A DNA stretch of 64,000 nucleotides from Cryobacterium sp. BB307. Its GTDB lineage: Bacteria > Actinomycetota > Actinomycetes > Actinomycetales > Microbacteriaceae. The notes beneath the pieces were generated by a model. That model was not told the DNA's origin and made no database searches. It saw only the letters and a program-made list of their open reading frames with translations. Shown here piece by piece: positions 48,828-58,162 of the stretch; position 1 is the stretch's first letter; each line of letters starts with the position of its first letter. The DNA lies in contig NZ_JAANZA010000001.1 in NCBI RefSeq assembly GCF_012274275.1, positions 1,116,001-1,180,000 of the forward strand, read 5' to 3'. Both the position numbers and the translations under genes were made by a program.

Positions 48828-49082
48828 TTAAAGCGTCGGATCGACGTCGCTGCGCGTCTCGCGCTGCACGGTGCGGTCACCGGTTCCCCCGACCTCACGA
48901 ACGGTCTCAACGCTTGAGCGGCGTCGAAGCACCAGGACGAGCGAGATCAGGAATACGACCACTCCGGCGATCATCAGGATCCAGCCGATCAGATCCAAGT
49001 TGACGAACTGAACCTCGAAGTTCAGCGCGAAGGTGACGATGGCGCCGATCACGAACAAGACGATTCCGGTTCCAATTCCCAC
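48828..49082 (-). CDS. DUF6458 family small membrane protein
   Basis: An 84-residue protein with two helices (GIGTGIVLFVIGAIVTFALNF, LIGWILMIAGVVVFLISLVLVL) and a hydrophilic tail beginning RRRSSVET. The VGIGTGIVL start and the VNLDLIGWILMIAGV core are typical of actinobacterial DUF6458 proteins. AAAGGA six bases before GTG 49082 decides the start. Function unknown. Confidence 0.8.
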   Translation of the reverse strand: MGIGTGIVLFVIGAIVTFALNFEVQFVNLDLIGWILMIAGVVVFLISLVLVLRRRSSVETVREVGGTGDRTVQRETRSDVDPTL

Positions 49083-49233
49083 GATCGATCCTTTCTGTTC
49101 GCCGATGCCCGGCCCATCCAGAGCCGAACTGGCGTTGTGTGAATCAGACTCGCAATCCACCATGGGAACCGGCTGAGAGCCGCCTGCGCGCTAATGTGGC
49201 ATGCACACCCCCGCAGAGCCGGAGTAGCCAACC

Positions 49234-50295
49234 ATGCCCAGAAACATCTCTCTCGCCGTCATCGGCGGAGACGGAATCGGCCCCGAGGTCACCGCAGAAG
49301 CACTCAAGGTGCTCGAAGCCGCGGTGCCCGCGGACGTGACGATCGACGCGACGCCGTACCCCTTCAGTGCCGGCCACTATCTCGACACCGGGCGGGTGCT
49401 GGACGACGCGGACCTCGAGGCGCTGCGCCAGCACGATGCCATCCTGCTCGGAGCTGTCGGCGGCGACCCGCGCGATCCGAGGCTCGCGGGCGGGCTCATC
49501 GAGCGCGGGCTGCTGCTCAAGCTCCGGTTCGCCTTCGACCACTACGTCAACCTGCGACCCGGACGGCTCTTCCCGTCGATCGCGTCTCCGCTGGCCAACC
49601 CGGGCGACATCGACTTCGTGGTGGTCCGGGAGGGCACGGAGGGTCCGTACACCGGCAACGGCGGCAGCATCCGGGTCGGCACGCCGGCCGAGGTCGCGAC
49701 CGAGGTGAGCGTCAACACCGCGTACGGGGTCGAGCGGCTTGTGCGGTTCGCGTTCCGCACTGCGGCCCAGCGGCGGAACAAGCTCACCCTCGTGCACAAG
49801 ACGAACGTGCTCACCTACGCGGGTTCGCTCTGGCAGCGCACCGTCGACAGCGTTGGCGTCGAGTTCCCGGAGGTCGCGGTCGACTACCTGCACATCGATG
49901 CGGCAACGATCTTCCTGGTCACCGATCCGTCGCGCTTCGACGTGATCGTCACCGACAACCTGTTCGGCGACATCCTGACCGACCTCGCCGGGGCGGTTTG
50001 CGGCGGGATCGGCCTGGCCGCATCCGCCAACATCAACCCGGACGGCACCTTCCCGAGCATGTTCGAGCCGGTGCACGGGTCGGCGCCCGACATTGCCGGA
50101 AAGCAGATCGCCGACCCGACCGCTGCGATCCTGTCGGTCGCGCTGCTGCTGCAGCAGCAGGGACTGCCGGATGCCGCGGCGCGGGTCACCGACGCCGTAA
50201 CGGCCGACCTCGGGTCGCGTGGATCGGACGCGCGCAGCACCGCGCAGGTGGGTGACGCGATCGTTGCGCTCATCAAAGAAGCGCAGAATGGATGA
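49234..50295 (+). CDS. leuB: 3-isopropylmalate dehydrogenase
   Basis: A 353-residue beta-decarboxylating dehydrogenase: [80 protein letters not shown]. Third step of leucine synthesis, NAD- and metal-dependent. A -10 hexamer TAATGT at 49192-49197 lies upstream; CGGAG is the Shine-Dalgarno. An eight-codon reading frame (49201-49227) precedes the start. Confidence 0.95.
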   Translation: MPRNISLAVIGGDGIGPEVTAEALKVLEAAVPADVTIDATPYPFSAGHYLDTGRVLDDADLEALRQHDAILLGAVGGDPRDPRLAGGLIERGLLLKLRFAFDHYVNLRPGRLFPSIASPLANPGDIDFVVVREGTEGPYTGNGGSIRVGTPAEVATEVSVNTAYGVERLVRFAFRTAAQRRNKLTLVHKTNVLTYAGSLWQRTVDSVGVEFPEVAVDYLHIDAATIFLVTDPSRFDVIVTDNLFGDILTDLAGAVCGGIGLAASANINPDGTFPSMFEPVHGSAPDIAGKQIADPTAAILSVALLLQQQGLPDAAARVTDAVTADLGSRGSDARSTAQVGDAIVALIKEAQNG

Positions 50296-50335
50296 GTCCG
50301 GTCTCTCCCGGACAGCGAAGAGCGAAGGATTGGCG

Positions 50336-51442
50336 ATGGCCTCAACACAAACGGATGCAGCACTCGAATTCCAGGTGACACGGAACCTGGCCGCGAAGAG
50401 CCCGCAAGAACGTGCAGAGATCCTGGCCAACCCCGGTTTCGGCAAGAACTTCACCGACCACATGGTCGACATCTGCTGGAGTGTCAACGGCGGCTGGCAC
50501 CGCCCGCGGGTGCAGCCGTACGGCCCAATCACCCTCGATCCGGCGGCCGCGGTGCTGCACTACGGGCAGGAGATCTTCGAGGGCCTGAAAGCGTACCGGC
50601 ATGCTGACGGCTCGATCTGGACCTTCCGTCCCGAGGCCAACGCCCAGCGCATGCAGCGCTCCGCCCGCCGGCTCGCCCTGCCGGAGCTGCCGGTCGAGTA
50701 CTTCCTCGACTCGCTGCATCAGCTGATCGCCGTCGACGGCGACTGGGTGCCATCCGAGCCAGAGACGAGCCTCTACCTGCGGCCGTTCATGTTCGCCAGG
50801 GAGGCGTTCCTGGGCGTGCGCGCCGCGCACAAGGTCGCCTACTACCTGATCGCGAGCCCGGCCGGCGCCTACTTCCACGGCGGTGTCGCGCCAGTGTCGA
50901 TCTGGCTGTCGACGAACTACTCGCGTGCGGGCAAGGGCGGCACCGGGGCGGCGAAGACGGGCGGCAACTACGCAGCGTCGCTGCTGCCGCAGGAGGAGGC
51001 CGCCGCGCAGGGCTGCGCCCAGGTGATGTTCCTCGACTCGGTGGAGGGCAAGTACATCGAGGAACTCGGCGGGATGAACGTCGTGCTCGTCTACAAGGAC
51101 GGCCGCGTGGTCACGCCCGAGTCGGAGAGCATCCTCGAGGGCATCACCCGCGACTCCATCCTGAAGCTCGCCGAGGACCGCGGCCACACGGTGGAGCGCC
51201 GCCAGGTCACCATCGACGAGTGGCGCGAGGGCGCGGCATCCGGGGACATCGTCGAAGTGTTCGCGTGCGGCACCGCCGCGGTGGTGACGCCGATCGCGCA
51301 GCTCAAGGCCGCCGATTTCACGATCGGCGACGCGGATGCACAGCCGGGCGAGTTGACCATGTCGCTGCGGCAGGAGCTCACCGATATCCAGTACGGGCGC
51401 GTCGAAGACAAGCACGGCTGGATGCACCGCCTGGACGGCTGA
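50336..51442 (+). CDS. ilvE: Branched-chain amino acid aminotransferase
   Basis: A 368-residue class IV PLP enzyme: YGQEIFEGLKAYRHADGSIWTFRP, KTGGNYAASLLPQ (PLP lysine expected in GTGAAKTGGNYAAS), FLDSVEGKYIEELGGMN and VFACGTAAVVTPIA. Performs the last transamination to Leu, Ile and Val. GAAGGA precedes ATG 50336. Forty bases after leuB, likely one transcript. Confidence 0.96.
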   Translation: MASTQTDAALEFQVTRNLAAKSPQERAEILANPGFGKNFTDHMVDICWSVNGGWHRPRVQPYGPITLDPAAAVLHYGQEIFEGLKAYRHADGSIWTFRPEANAQRMQRSARRLALPELPVEYFLDSLHQLIAVDGDWVPSEPETSLYLRPFMFAREAFLGVRAAHKVAYYLIASPAGAYFHGGVAPVSIWLSTNYSRAGKGGTGAAKTGGNYAASLLPQEEAAAQGCAQVMFLDSVEGKYIEELGGMNVVLVYKDGRVVTPESESILEGITRDSILKLAEDRGHTVERRQVTIDEWREGAASGDIVEVFACGTAAVVTPIAQLKAADFTIGDADAQPGELTMSLRQELTDIQYGRVEDKHGWMHRLDG

Positions 51443-51485
51443 CCTAAGGAAAGGCGGGCCTCCCCGGACGGGTACGCTTGATCGG

Positions 51486-52256
51486 GTGAAGATCGCGCGT
51501 TTTAGCAGTGCCGGGGAAGACCCGAGGTTCGGAATCGTCGACGACCAGGAGCTCGTCGTTTTGGCTGGGGACCCCATGTTCAGTGGGTTCAACACCACCG
51601 GAGAGCGGGTCGCGCTGGAGGACTCCCGACTGCTCGCGCCGGTCATCCCTCGGTCGAAGGTGGTGTGCGTCGGCCTCAACTACGCCGCGCACAAGGCGGA
51701 GATCACGAGCGCCGCGCCGGACAACCCGCTGATCTTCCTCAAGCCGAACACGTCGGTCATCGGACCGGGCGAGACCATCATGATCCCGCCGGTGGATGGT
51801 CGCATCGTGCACGAGGGTGAACTGGCGATCGTGATCGGCCGGATCGCGAAGCAGGTCAGGGCCGAGAACGCGATGGACTACATCTTCGGCTATACGATCG
51901 CCAACGACATTTCCGCGCGCGACGTCATGTTCGCGGACGGGCAGTGGGCTCGTGCGAAGGGGTACGACACGTTCTGCCCGCTTGGCCCGTATATCGAGAC
52001 CGAGCTCGACCCGACCAACCTCGAGATCGAGACCTTCGTCGACGGTGAGCCCCGCCGCAAGGGGAACACCGCGGACATGCTGTACAAGATCCCCGAGATC
52101 ATCGAGTTCGCGTCGGATGTCTGGACGCTGCTGCCCGGGGACGTCATCCTCACCGGGACGCCGGCCGGCCTCGGCGGGTTCACCGACGGGCAGCGGGTGG
52201 ACATCACCATCGAGGGCATCGGAACACTCTCGAACCCGGCCCGCAACCGCGACTAG
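51486..52256 (+). CDS. Fumarylacetoacetate hydrolase family protein
   Basis: A 256-residue protein with KVVCVGLNYAAHKAEI, IVHEGELAIVIGR, TIANDISARDVMFADGQWARAKGYDTFCPLGPY and ILTGTPAGLGG, the metal-binding and catalytic pattern of the FAH family (2-hydroxyhepta-2,4-diene-1,7-dioate isomerase or acylpyruvase type). TACGCT (51473-51478) seven bases before GTG predicts a leaderless mRNA. Its stop overlaps that of the convergent regulator gene by three bases. Confidence 0.9.
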   Translation: MKIARFSSAGEDPRFGIVDDQELVVLAGDPMFSGFNTTGERVALEDSRLLAPVIPRSKVVCVGLNYAAHKAEITSAAPDNPLIFLKPNTSVIGPGETIMIPPVDGRIVHEGELAIVIGRIAKQVRAENAMDYIFGYTIANDISARDVMFADGQWARAKGYDTFCPLGPYIETELDPTNLEIETFVDGEPRRKGNTADMLYKIPEIIEFASDVWTLLPGDVILTGTPAGLGGFTDGQRVDITIEGIGTLSNPARNRD

Positions 52257-52918
52257 CGAGGTGGGGTCGGGTCGCCGACCTGCACGATGCCGTTCTCATA
52301 CGCGAACACCGCGACCTGCACGCGGTCGCGCAGCGCGAGCTTGGTCAGCAGGCGTGACGCGTAGGTCTTGACCGTCGCCTCGCTGAGGAACAGCTCCTGC
52401 CCGATTTCGGAGTTGGAGTATCCGCGCGCGATGAGCCGCACGATCTCCAACTCACGGTCGGTCAGGGATGCGACCACCGGGGATGGCCCACCGAGCGGCC
52501 GTTGGGTGAATCGCTCGAGCAGTCGGGCCGTCACCGCCGGGGCGAGCATCGCCTCCCCTCGAGCGACAACGCCGACCGCGTGAACCAGGTCGGTCGGCGA
52601 CACATCCTTCAACAGGAAGCCGCTGGCACCGGCCCGCACCACCTCGTACACGTACTCGTCGAGGTCGAACGTGGTCAGGGCAAGTACTCGCGGCGCCGGG
52701 TCGCACTCGGCCAGCACCCGCCGGGTTGCGCCGATGCCGTCGAGAACGGGCATCCGGATGTCCATGAGCACCACGTCGGGGGAGAGCTCACCCGCGAGCG
52801 TCACCGCCTCCTCGCCGTTGGCGGCTTCACCGACGACGTCCATGCCGGCGCGCTCGAGAATGAGCCGAAAGCCAGCGCGCACCAGCTCTTGGTCGTCCGC
52901 CAGCAGCACGCGCGTCAC
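52253..52918 (-). CDS. NarL/LuxR-family response regulator
   Basis: A 221-residue regulator: receiver with VLLADDQELVRAGF and phosphoacceptor Asp in DVVLMDIRMPVLDG, Lys in GFLLKDVSP, and a C-terminal LuxR-type HTH (SLTDRELEIVRLIARGYSNSEIGQELFLSEATVKTYASRLLTKL). GTG start overlaps the kinase stop by four bases. Target genes unknown; the divergently oriented membrane gene at 54224 is a candidate. Confidence 0.93.
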   Translation of the reverse strand: MTRVLLADDQELVRAGFRLILERAGMDVVGEAANGEEAVTLAGELSPDVVLMDIRMPVLDGIGATRRVLAECDPAPRVLALTTFDLDEYVYEVVRAGASGFLLKDVSPTDLVHAVGVVARGEAMLAPAVTARLLERFTQRPLGGPSPVVASLTDRELEIVRLIARGYSNSEIGQELFLSEATVKTYASRLLTKLALRDRVQVAVFAYENGIVQVGDPTPPR

Positions 52919-54069
52919 AGCAGCACTCCGACCGGGAGGACCGCGTGCACCACGAATCCGCCCGGCTCACTCGTTGTCTCCAGCCGGCCGCCGTACAGCG
53001 TGGCGCGCTCGCGCATGCCGATCAGTCCGTGGCCATGGCTGTTCGGCTTGCCGGATGCGCCGATGCCGTCATCAGCAACGGTCACTTCGACCTCTCCCGC
53101 TGTGAATCGCACGGTGACGATTGCGCTGCGCGCGGAGGAGTGCCGTCGGGTGTTCGTCAGGGCTTCTTGGACGATCCGGTAGACCGCGAGATCAAGTCCA
53201 TCAGGGAGCTCGAGCGGTTCACCCTCGATGCGAAGTTCGGTGTCGAGCCCGGCGTCACACGCCTGGTCTATCAGCCGGGGGAGTTCTGCCAGTCCGGGCT
53301 GCGGTTCGAGGGAACGCTCGTCGTCCGGGGTGCGCAACATGGCGACCACCCGACGCATATCGGCGAGGGCGGACGTTCCGGTCGTGCGGATGTTCTGCAG
53401 CGCCTGGCGCACGATCGCCTCGTCGTCGGCCGCCTGCTCCGCGGCCCCCGCCTGCACAACCATCACGCTGACCGAGTGCGCGATGATGTCGTGCAGTTCG
53501 CGCGCGATGCGCGCGCGTTCGTCGGCGACCGCCTGCAGCGCCTGCATCCGGCTCTCCGCTTCGACCTCGGATGCTCGGGTCGCCGCGTCCGCGGCACGTT
53601 TCTCGAACAGACTCAGTCCCCGACCGGATGCCCAGACGAGGGCCGTGACGGTCCAGTGGTAGATCATCTCCTCGGGGGACTGCATCACGTCTACGCGCAA
53701 GTCGAAGAAGATCAGCATGGCGGCGGCAACGCCGGCGCCCGCGGCGCTGCGCCATCCCTTGCCGTGCCTGGCAACCGAATAGACCGCGACCAGCAGCGGG
53801 AAGAACTGGCCCCAGAACAGCACGGGCACAGGTGTGATCGAGTAAACAGCCGCCCACAACACGACAATCGCCGTCAAGGTCGCCAGGGGCGCGAAACGGC
53901 GGACGATCAGCAGCAGGCACACGGAAATCGCGAGCGCGGTGCCGAGTTCCTTTGAACCGTCCCCATACACGGATTGCAGCGGCACCCAGAGCTCGGCGAT
54001 CGCGACGCCACACAGGATGATTGCGACCGCGGCATCCTGAGTCAGATGTACGAGGCTGCGGCGCGTCAC
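52915..54069 (-). CDS. DesK/NarX-type sensor histidine kinase
   Basis: A 384-residue kinase: four to five N-terminal helices (residues 10-150), a coiled segment, HisKA_3 box DERARIARELHDIIAHSVSVMV with the phosphoacceptor His, and ATPase motifs DDGIGASG and GHGLIGMRERATLYGG. The sensory part is wholly membrane-embedded, as in kinases that sense membrane or antibiotic stress. GTG start. Confidence 0.92.
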   Translation of the reverse strand: MTRRSLVHLTQDAAVAIILCGVAIAELWVPLQSVYGDGSKELGTALAISVCLLLIVRRFAPLATLTAIVVLWAAVYSITPVPVLFWGQFFPLLVAVYSVARHGKGWRSAAGAGVAAAMLIFFDLRVDVMQSPEEMIYHWTVTALVWASGRGLSLFEKRAADAATRASEVEAESRMQALQAVADERARIARELHDIIAHSVSVMVVQAGAAEQAADDEAIVRQALQNIRTTGTSALADMRRVVAMLRTPDDERSLEPQPGLAELPRLIDQACDAGLDTELRIEGEPLELPDGLDLAVYRIVQEALTNTRRHSSARSAIVTVRFTAGEVEVTVADDGIGASGKPNSHGHGLIGMRERATLYGGRLETTSEPGGFVVHAVLPVGVLL

Positions 54070-54223
54070 ATGCCCGAGGATACGCGGGCGATGCGCCCGC
54101 GGGAATCACCGGAAGTTGACCGAGGTGTCGCCCGCTGGCGATCGAAGTTGAATCCGACGGCGGATGCCGGTCATCGGATGCCTCCCTAGCGTCTTGCGAG
54201 CAGGTCAAATCTTTGGAGGAATC

Positions 54224-54916
54224 ATGACCACAACCGCGAAATACCGTCGCTTCCTGACCGCGCTCAGTTTGGTGCTGACCGGCGCGTTAGTCGTCGTCTG
54301 GGTGCTGCTCTGGCCAGCGGCAGAGCACGCGGATGGACTGCTCGGTGCCATCGCCGCTACGCCGGCGACGGCGACCATCTCTGCCCTCGCCTTCGCCTAC
54401 GCGCAACTGTTCTTCATCGTCGGCCTGCTCGGCGGTGCGCAGCTCGTCAGTTCGCGCTCGCCCGTGATGTCCAACCTCGCCGCGACCTTCGGCATCATCG
54501 GCGGCTTCGGCCACACGATCTTTGCCGGTGGCTCCTTTGTCACCCTGGCGATGGCCGCCGACACCGCGAACCGTGACATCCACAACGCCATTCTCGACCG
54601 CGAGATCGGATGGGTCGATGGCATCCCGCTGCTCATGGGCATGATCGGGACGATCCTCGCGATCCTGTTCCTCGGCATCGGGCTGCTGCGCGCCAAGGTG
54701 GGGCCGGTGTGGATTCCGATTGCCCTGTTCGTGTTCCTCCCGCTCGAGTTCGCGGTGGGCAACTTCGTGCCGTGGGCGTACTATGCGTCCGGCGCGCTCT
54801 ACCTCATCGCGCTCACCGCGATCGCGACTGTCGTCTGGAAGAGCCCGATCGAGCAGTGGATGACGGTTGCCGATGGTCGGGCGGCGGAGGTGGAGTCGGT
54901 GCCGGCCGCGCGCTGA
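54224..54916 (+). CDS. Hypothetical six-helix membrane protein
   Basis: A 230-residue protein of about six helices. I do not recognise the family. TTGGAGGA lies four bases before ATG 54224, fixing the start. It diverges from the two-component system 154 bases away and may be its target, an inference from position only. Confidence 0.68.
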   Translation: MTTTAKYRRFLTALSLVLTGALVVVWVLLWPAAEHADGLLGAIAATPATATISALAFAYAQLFFIVGLLGGAQLVSSRSPVMSNLAATFGIIGGFGHTIFAGGSFVTLAMAADTANRDIHNAILDREIGWVDGIPLLMGMIGTILAILFLGIGLLRAKVGPVWIPIALFVFLPLEFAVGNFVPWAYYASGALYLIALTAIATVVWKSPIEQWMTVADGRAAEVESVPAAR

Positions 54917-54953
54917 CCCCATCCGGCATCGCCCGAACCCCAACCGAGCGCCA

Positions 54954-54999
54954 GTTTGTTGACCGCGCGCCCCTTTAAAGCGGAGCGCGGTCAACAAAC
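54954..54999. repeat. Perfect inverted repeat 1, GTTTGTT-type
   Basis: Fifteen-base arms: GTTTGTTGACCGCGC (54954-54968) and its exact inverse (54985-54999), with a 16-base loop. Located in the 209-base gap between convergent genes; may terminate transcription from both sides. Confidence 0.8.
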
Positions 55000-55036
55000 G
55001 CCGGCGAGAACGCCCGAGACCCTCGACGGTGCTGCC

Positions 55037-55082
55037 GTTTGTTATCGATGCGCCCGCTAGAGCACCCGCATCGATAACAAAC
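55037..55082. repeat. Perfect inverted repeat 2, GTTTGTT-type
   Basis: Sixteen-base arms: GTTTGTTATCGATGCG (55037-55052) and its exact inverse (55067-55082), with a 14-base loop. It shares the outer GTTTGTT/AACAAAC with repeat 1 but has a wholly different inner stem. A further 14-base palindrome, CCGCAACGTTGCGG, follows at 55085-55098. Confidence 0.8.
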
Positions 55083-55125
55083 CGCCGCAACGTTGCGGAA
55101 GCGGCGGGAGCGGGAGAGGCGGCGC

Positions 55126-55458
55126 CTACGCCTCGGGCGCGGCGCTGCCGACCATCTGTAGCCCGACGACGCAGCCGATGAGACCAAGCATCAGCAGCAC
55201 CTTCACCAGCGACACCGGCTCGGTTCCGGTCAGCATCGCGTATGCGACGGTCAGTATCGCCCCGATGCCCACCCAGACGGCATACGCGGTCCCGGTCGGG
55301 ATGTCCCGCATCGCCCACGCGAGACCGGCCATGCTCAAGATCAGCGCGACGAAGAACGTGACGGTCGGCCAGAGCTTGGTGAACCACTCCGACTTGCCCA
55401 ACGCCGTCGCCCAGACGGCCTCGAGCACCCCGGACAGAATCAGGATTACCCACGACAT
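55126..55458 (-). CDS. sugE: SMR-family guanidinium exporter (Gdx/SugE type)
   Basis: A 110-residue, four-helix small multidrug resistance protein. Glu13 in LSGVLEAVWATALGKSEWF is the conserved ion-binding residue, and IPTGTAYAVWVGIGAILTV matches the Gdx/SugE branch rather than EmrE. Gdx proteins exchange guanidinium for protons. The guanidine-III riboswitch just upstream (55510-55470) strongly supports this substrate. GGAG lies before ATG 55458; a longer frame to 55536 would run through the riboswitch and is not a gene. Confidence 0.92.
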   Translation of the reverse strand: MSWVILILSGVLEAVWATALGKSEWFTKLWPTVTFFVALILSMAGLAWAMRDIPTGTAYAVWVGIGAILTVAYAMLTGTEPVSLVKVLLMLGLIGCVVGLQMVGSAAPEA

Positions 55459-55469
55459 GACTACTCCAC

Positions 55470-55510
55470 GGCCAGTCTTGTCGCGTGCCGGGTACTGATC
55501 CCTCGTCCGG
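55470..55510 (-). ncRNA. Guanidine-III riboswitch (ykkC-III)
   Basis: On the minus strand, CCGGACGAGG (55510-55501) is followed by AGTACCCGG (55496-55488) and GACAAGACTGGCC (55482-55470). This matches the guanidine-III core CCGGACGAGG-N-GTACCCGG-N-GACAAGAC. The two CCGG tetramers can form the pseudoknot, and GATCAGT pairs with ACTGGCC (one mismatch, one wobble) as P1. The Shine-Dalgarno GGAG follows directly, so control of translation initiation of the SMR exporter is likely. Confidence 0.88.
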
Positions 55511-55620
55511 GAGCGCTGTCGGCGCTCGCCGTCCACGCTAGCAAGACCGGCTCAGCAACCGCTGGGCACCACCCCTCGACCGCCGGATGCGCGTCGTAAG
55601 CGGAACTAGGATTGAGCGCG

Positions 55621-57102
55621 ATGGCTGCCAACTTCTCTACCGCATCCGGCTCCGACGTCCGCGTCCGGTTCTGCCCCTCACCGACCGGCACCCCGCACGT
55701 CGGGCTCATCCGTACGGCGCTCTTCAACTGGGCGTACGCGCGCCACACCGGCGGCAAGCTGATCTTCCGGATCGAGGACACGGATGCCGCCCGCGACAGC
55801 GAGGAGAGCTACCTGCAGCTCCTCGACGCGCTGCGCTGGCTGAAGATCGACTGGGACGAGGGCATCGACGCCGGCGGACCGCACGGCCCATACCGGCAGT
55901 CTCAGCGCCAGGACATCTATCAGGGCGTGATCGACAAGCTCAAGGCATCCGGCCACCTGTACGAGTCGTTCGTCACCCCGGAGGAGATGGACGCCCGCAA
56001 CGTCGCGCACGGCCGCGACCCGAAGCAGGGCTACGACAACTTCGAACGCGACCTCACCGACGTCGAGCGGGACGCGTTCAAGGCCGAGGGCCGCCAGCCC
56101 GCGCTGCGGCTGCGGGTGCCCGACAGCGACCTCAGCTTCACCGACCTGGTCCGCGGCGAGATCACCTTCCCGGCCGGCAGCTTCACCGACTTCGTCGTGG
56201 TGCGCCCGAACGGCATCCCGCTGTACACGTTCGTGAACCCGGTCGACGACGCGCTGATGGGCGTCACCCACGTGCTCCGCGGTGAGGACTTGCTGAGCTC
56301 CACCCCACGCCAGATCGCCCTCTACACGGCGCTCATCGAGATCGGCGTGGCGGATGCGATCCCGCAGTTCGGCCACCTGCCGTACGTGATGGGCGATGGC
56401 AACAAGAAGCTCTCCAAGCGCGACCCCGAGTCGAGCGTGTTCCACCTGCGCGACATGGGCTTCATCCCGGAGGGGCTCGGCAACTACCTCGCGCTGCTCG
56501 GCTGGGGGCTGTCCGCCGACCGTGACGTGTTCACCACCGAGGAGTTCGTCGCCGCGTTCGACGTCACCGATGTGAACCCCAACCCGGCCCGCTTCGACCT
56601 GAAAAAGGCCGAAGCGATCAACGCCGACCACATCCGGATGCTGCAGGCTGACGACTTCGCCGAGCGGCTGCTCCCGCACCTGACCGACACGGTCGACAGC
56701 GGCGAGGACCGCGTGCTACTGGCGAAGGCCGCGCCGCTGATCCAGGAGCGCATCCAGCTGCTCGGCGAGGCGCGCGGCATGCTCGGCTTCCTGTTCACCG
56801 ACGACGACGCGATCGAGTACGACGCCGATGCGCTGAAGGGTCTCGGCGAGGACCCGGTCGCGGCGCTGCAGGCGGCATCTGCCGCGCTCGCGCCTCTCGA
56901 CGACTGGTCGACGGATGCGATCGAGCAGGCACTCCGCACCGCTCTAGTCGATGAGCTCGGGCTGAAGCCCCGGCTCGCCTTCGGACCGGTGCGCACCGCG
57001 ATCTCCGGCCGCCGGGTCAGCCCGCCGCTGTTCGAGTCGATGGAACTGCTCGGCAAGGACTCCTCGCTGAACCGCATCAACCGCCTGGCGGAGCGACTGT
57101 GA
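55621..57102 (+). CDS. gltX: Glutamyl-tRNA synthetase
   Basis: A 493-residue class I synthetase: [22 protein letters not shown] (HIGH region), [14 protein letters not shown], and [10 protein letters not shown] (KMSKS loop). In actinobacteria lacking GlnRS it also charges tRNA-Gln with Glu for GatCAB to amidate; a tRNA-Gln gene lies 1 kb downstream. TAGGAT (55607-55612) eight bases before ATG 55621 argues for a leaderless start there and against the in-frame TTG at 55612. Confidence 0.96.
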   Translation: MAANFSTASGSDVRVRFCPSPTGTPHVGLIRTALFNWAYARHTGGKLIFRIEDTDAARDSEESYLQLLDALRWLKIDWDEGIDAGGPHGPYRQSQRQDIYQGVIDKLKASGHLYESFVTPEEMDARNVAHGRDPKQGYDNFERDLTDVERDAFKAEGRQPALRLRVPDSDLSFTDLVRGEITFPAGSFTDFVVVRPNGIPLYTFVNPVDDALMGVTHVLRGEDLLSSTPRQIALYTALIEIGVADAIPQFGHLPYVMGDGNKKLSKRDPESSVFHLRDMGFIPEGLGNYLALLGWGLSADRDVFTTEEFVAAFDVTDVNPNPARFDLKKAEAINADHIRMLQADDFAERLLPHLTDTVDSGEDRVLLAKAAPLIQERIQLLGEARGMLGFLFTDDDAIEYDADALKGLGEDPVAALQAASAALAPLDDWSTDAIEQALRTALVDELGLKPRLAFGPVRTAISGRRVSPPLFESMELLGKDSSLNRINRLAERL

Positions 57103-58004
57103 CCGACACCGATGTCATCATCGTCGGCGCCGGCCCAGCGGGTCTGAGCGCTGCCCTGAACCTGGCCCGGTCGAGGCACCGGGTGCTGATCTTCGACAGC
57201 AATCGCCCGCGCAACGCGGCGACGCTAGCGAGCCACGGCTTCCTCAGCCGCGACGGAGTGTCCCCGCTGAAGCTGCGCAAGATCGGCCTGATCGAGCTCG
57301 AGCAGTACCCGGACGTGCAGCACAAGCGCGGCCTGGTCGAGCGCATCGAGCAGGTGGACGGCGGCTTCGTGGTGACCTCGAGCGGCGAAACGGTGACCGC
57401 ACGGATCGTAGTGCTCGCCTCCGGGCTGAAGGAGATCCTGCCCGCGCTGCCGAGCATCCGGGCTTACTACGGCACCAGTCTGCACAGCTGTCTCGTCTGC
57501 GACGGTTACGAGAAGCGCGACCAGCCCCTGGCGCTGATCGGCGAGTCCGCCGACCTGGCCGAGCGCTCGCTGCTGGTGTCGCGCTGGAGCGACGACCTGA
57601 TCGTGTTCACCAACGGAACCGATGCGATCAGCCCAGAAGACGAGGCCCGCCTCGCCGAGCGCGGCATCCGGGTGGAGAGGCGCGCCATCGAGGATGTCGT
57701 GGGTGACCGGGACGGACTGACTGGGGTGCGCCTCGCGGATGGCGAAGTCATCGAGCGGCGCGCTGGCTTCATCCGCCCGGGCTATCTCACCAATTTGGAC
57801 TTCATCGACGCTCTCGACGTTGAGCGGGACAAGGATGGCTTCCTCGTCGTTGACGAGTACGGCCGCACGTCACTGCCGTGGCTGTACGCGGCGGGCGACC
57901 TGACGCCTCCGGGCCCGAAGCAGCTGATCGTCGCGGCCGGGCAGGGCGCGATGGTCGCGGGCGGCATCAACCGCGACGAGATGCTCACGCGCTTCGGTTC
58001 GTGA
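57099..58004 (+). CDS. NAD(P)/FAD-dependent oxidoreductase, thioredoxin reductase-like
   Basis: A 301-residue flavoprotein: FAD motif [22 protein letters not shown], the redox-type [20 protein letters not shown] with a CxxC pair (Cys-Leu-Val-Cys), and [29 protein letters not shown]. It resembles thioredoxin reductases but is a divergent member; the physiological electron partner is unknown. GTG start overlaps the gltX stop (GTGA). Confidence 0.88.
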   Translation: MTDTDVIIVGAGPAGLSAALNLARSRHRVLIFDSNRPRNAATLASHGFLSRDGVSPLKLRKIGLIELEQYPDVQHKRGLVERIEQVDGGFVVTSSGETVTARIVVLASGLKEILPALPSIRAYYGTSLHSCLVCDGYEKRDQPLALIGESADLAERSLLVSRWSDDLIVFTNGTDAISPEDEARLAERGIRVERRAIEDVVGDRDGLTGVRLADGEVIERRAGFIRPGYLTNLDFIDALDVERDKDGFLVVDEYGRTSLPWLYAAGDLTPPGPKQLIVAAGQGAMVAGGINRDEMLTRFGS

Positions 58005-58058
58005 CCGCCCCCGTGGGTGCGGTAGAGTAGTCGTCGGCCCGGCTCCGGTCGGTGCCCT

Positions 58059-58130
58059 TGGGGTATGGTGTAATTGGCAACACGGCTGATTCTGGTTCAG
58101 TTGTTCTTGGTTCGAGTCCAGGTACCCCAG
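58059..58130 (+). tRNA. tRNA-Gln (anticodon CTG)
   Basis: A 72-base cloverleaf: acceptor TGGGGTA/TACCCCA, anticodon loop TTCTGGT with CTG, T-arm with GGTTCGAGTCC, discriminator G at 58130. CCA is not encoded. A TAGAGT hexamer at 58023-58028 could be its -10 box. Confidence 0.95.
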
Positions 58131-58136
58131 CAAGTA

Positions 58137-58162
58137 GATCCCCGAATTTCTCGGGGATTTTT
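58137..58162 (+). terminator. Rho-independent terminator of tRNA-Gln
   Basis: ATCCCCGA-N5-TCGGGGAT (58138-58158) followed directly by a T-run. Confidence 0.9.

Noticed and set aside
55459-55536. N-terminal extension of the SMR protein to 55536
   Set aside because: The extra 26 residues coincide with the riboswitch and upstream leader; SMR proteins begin directly with helix 1.
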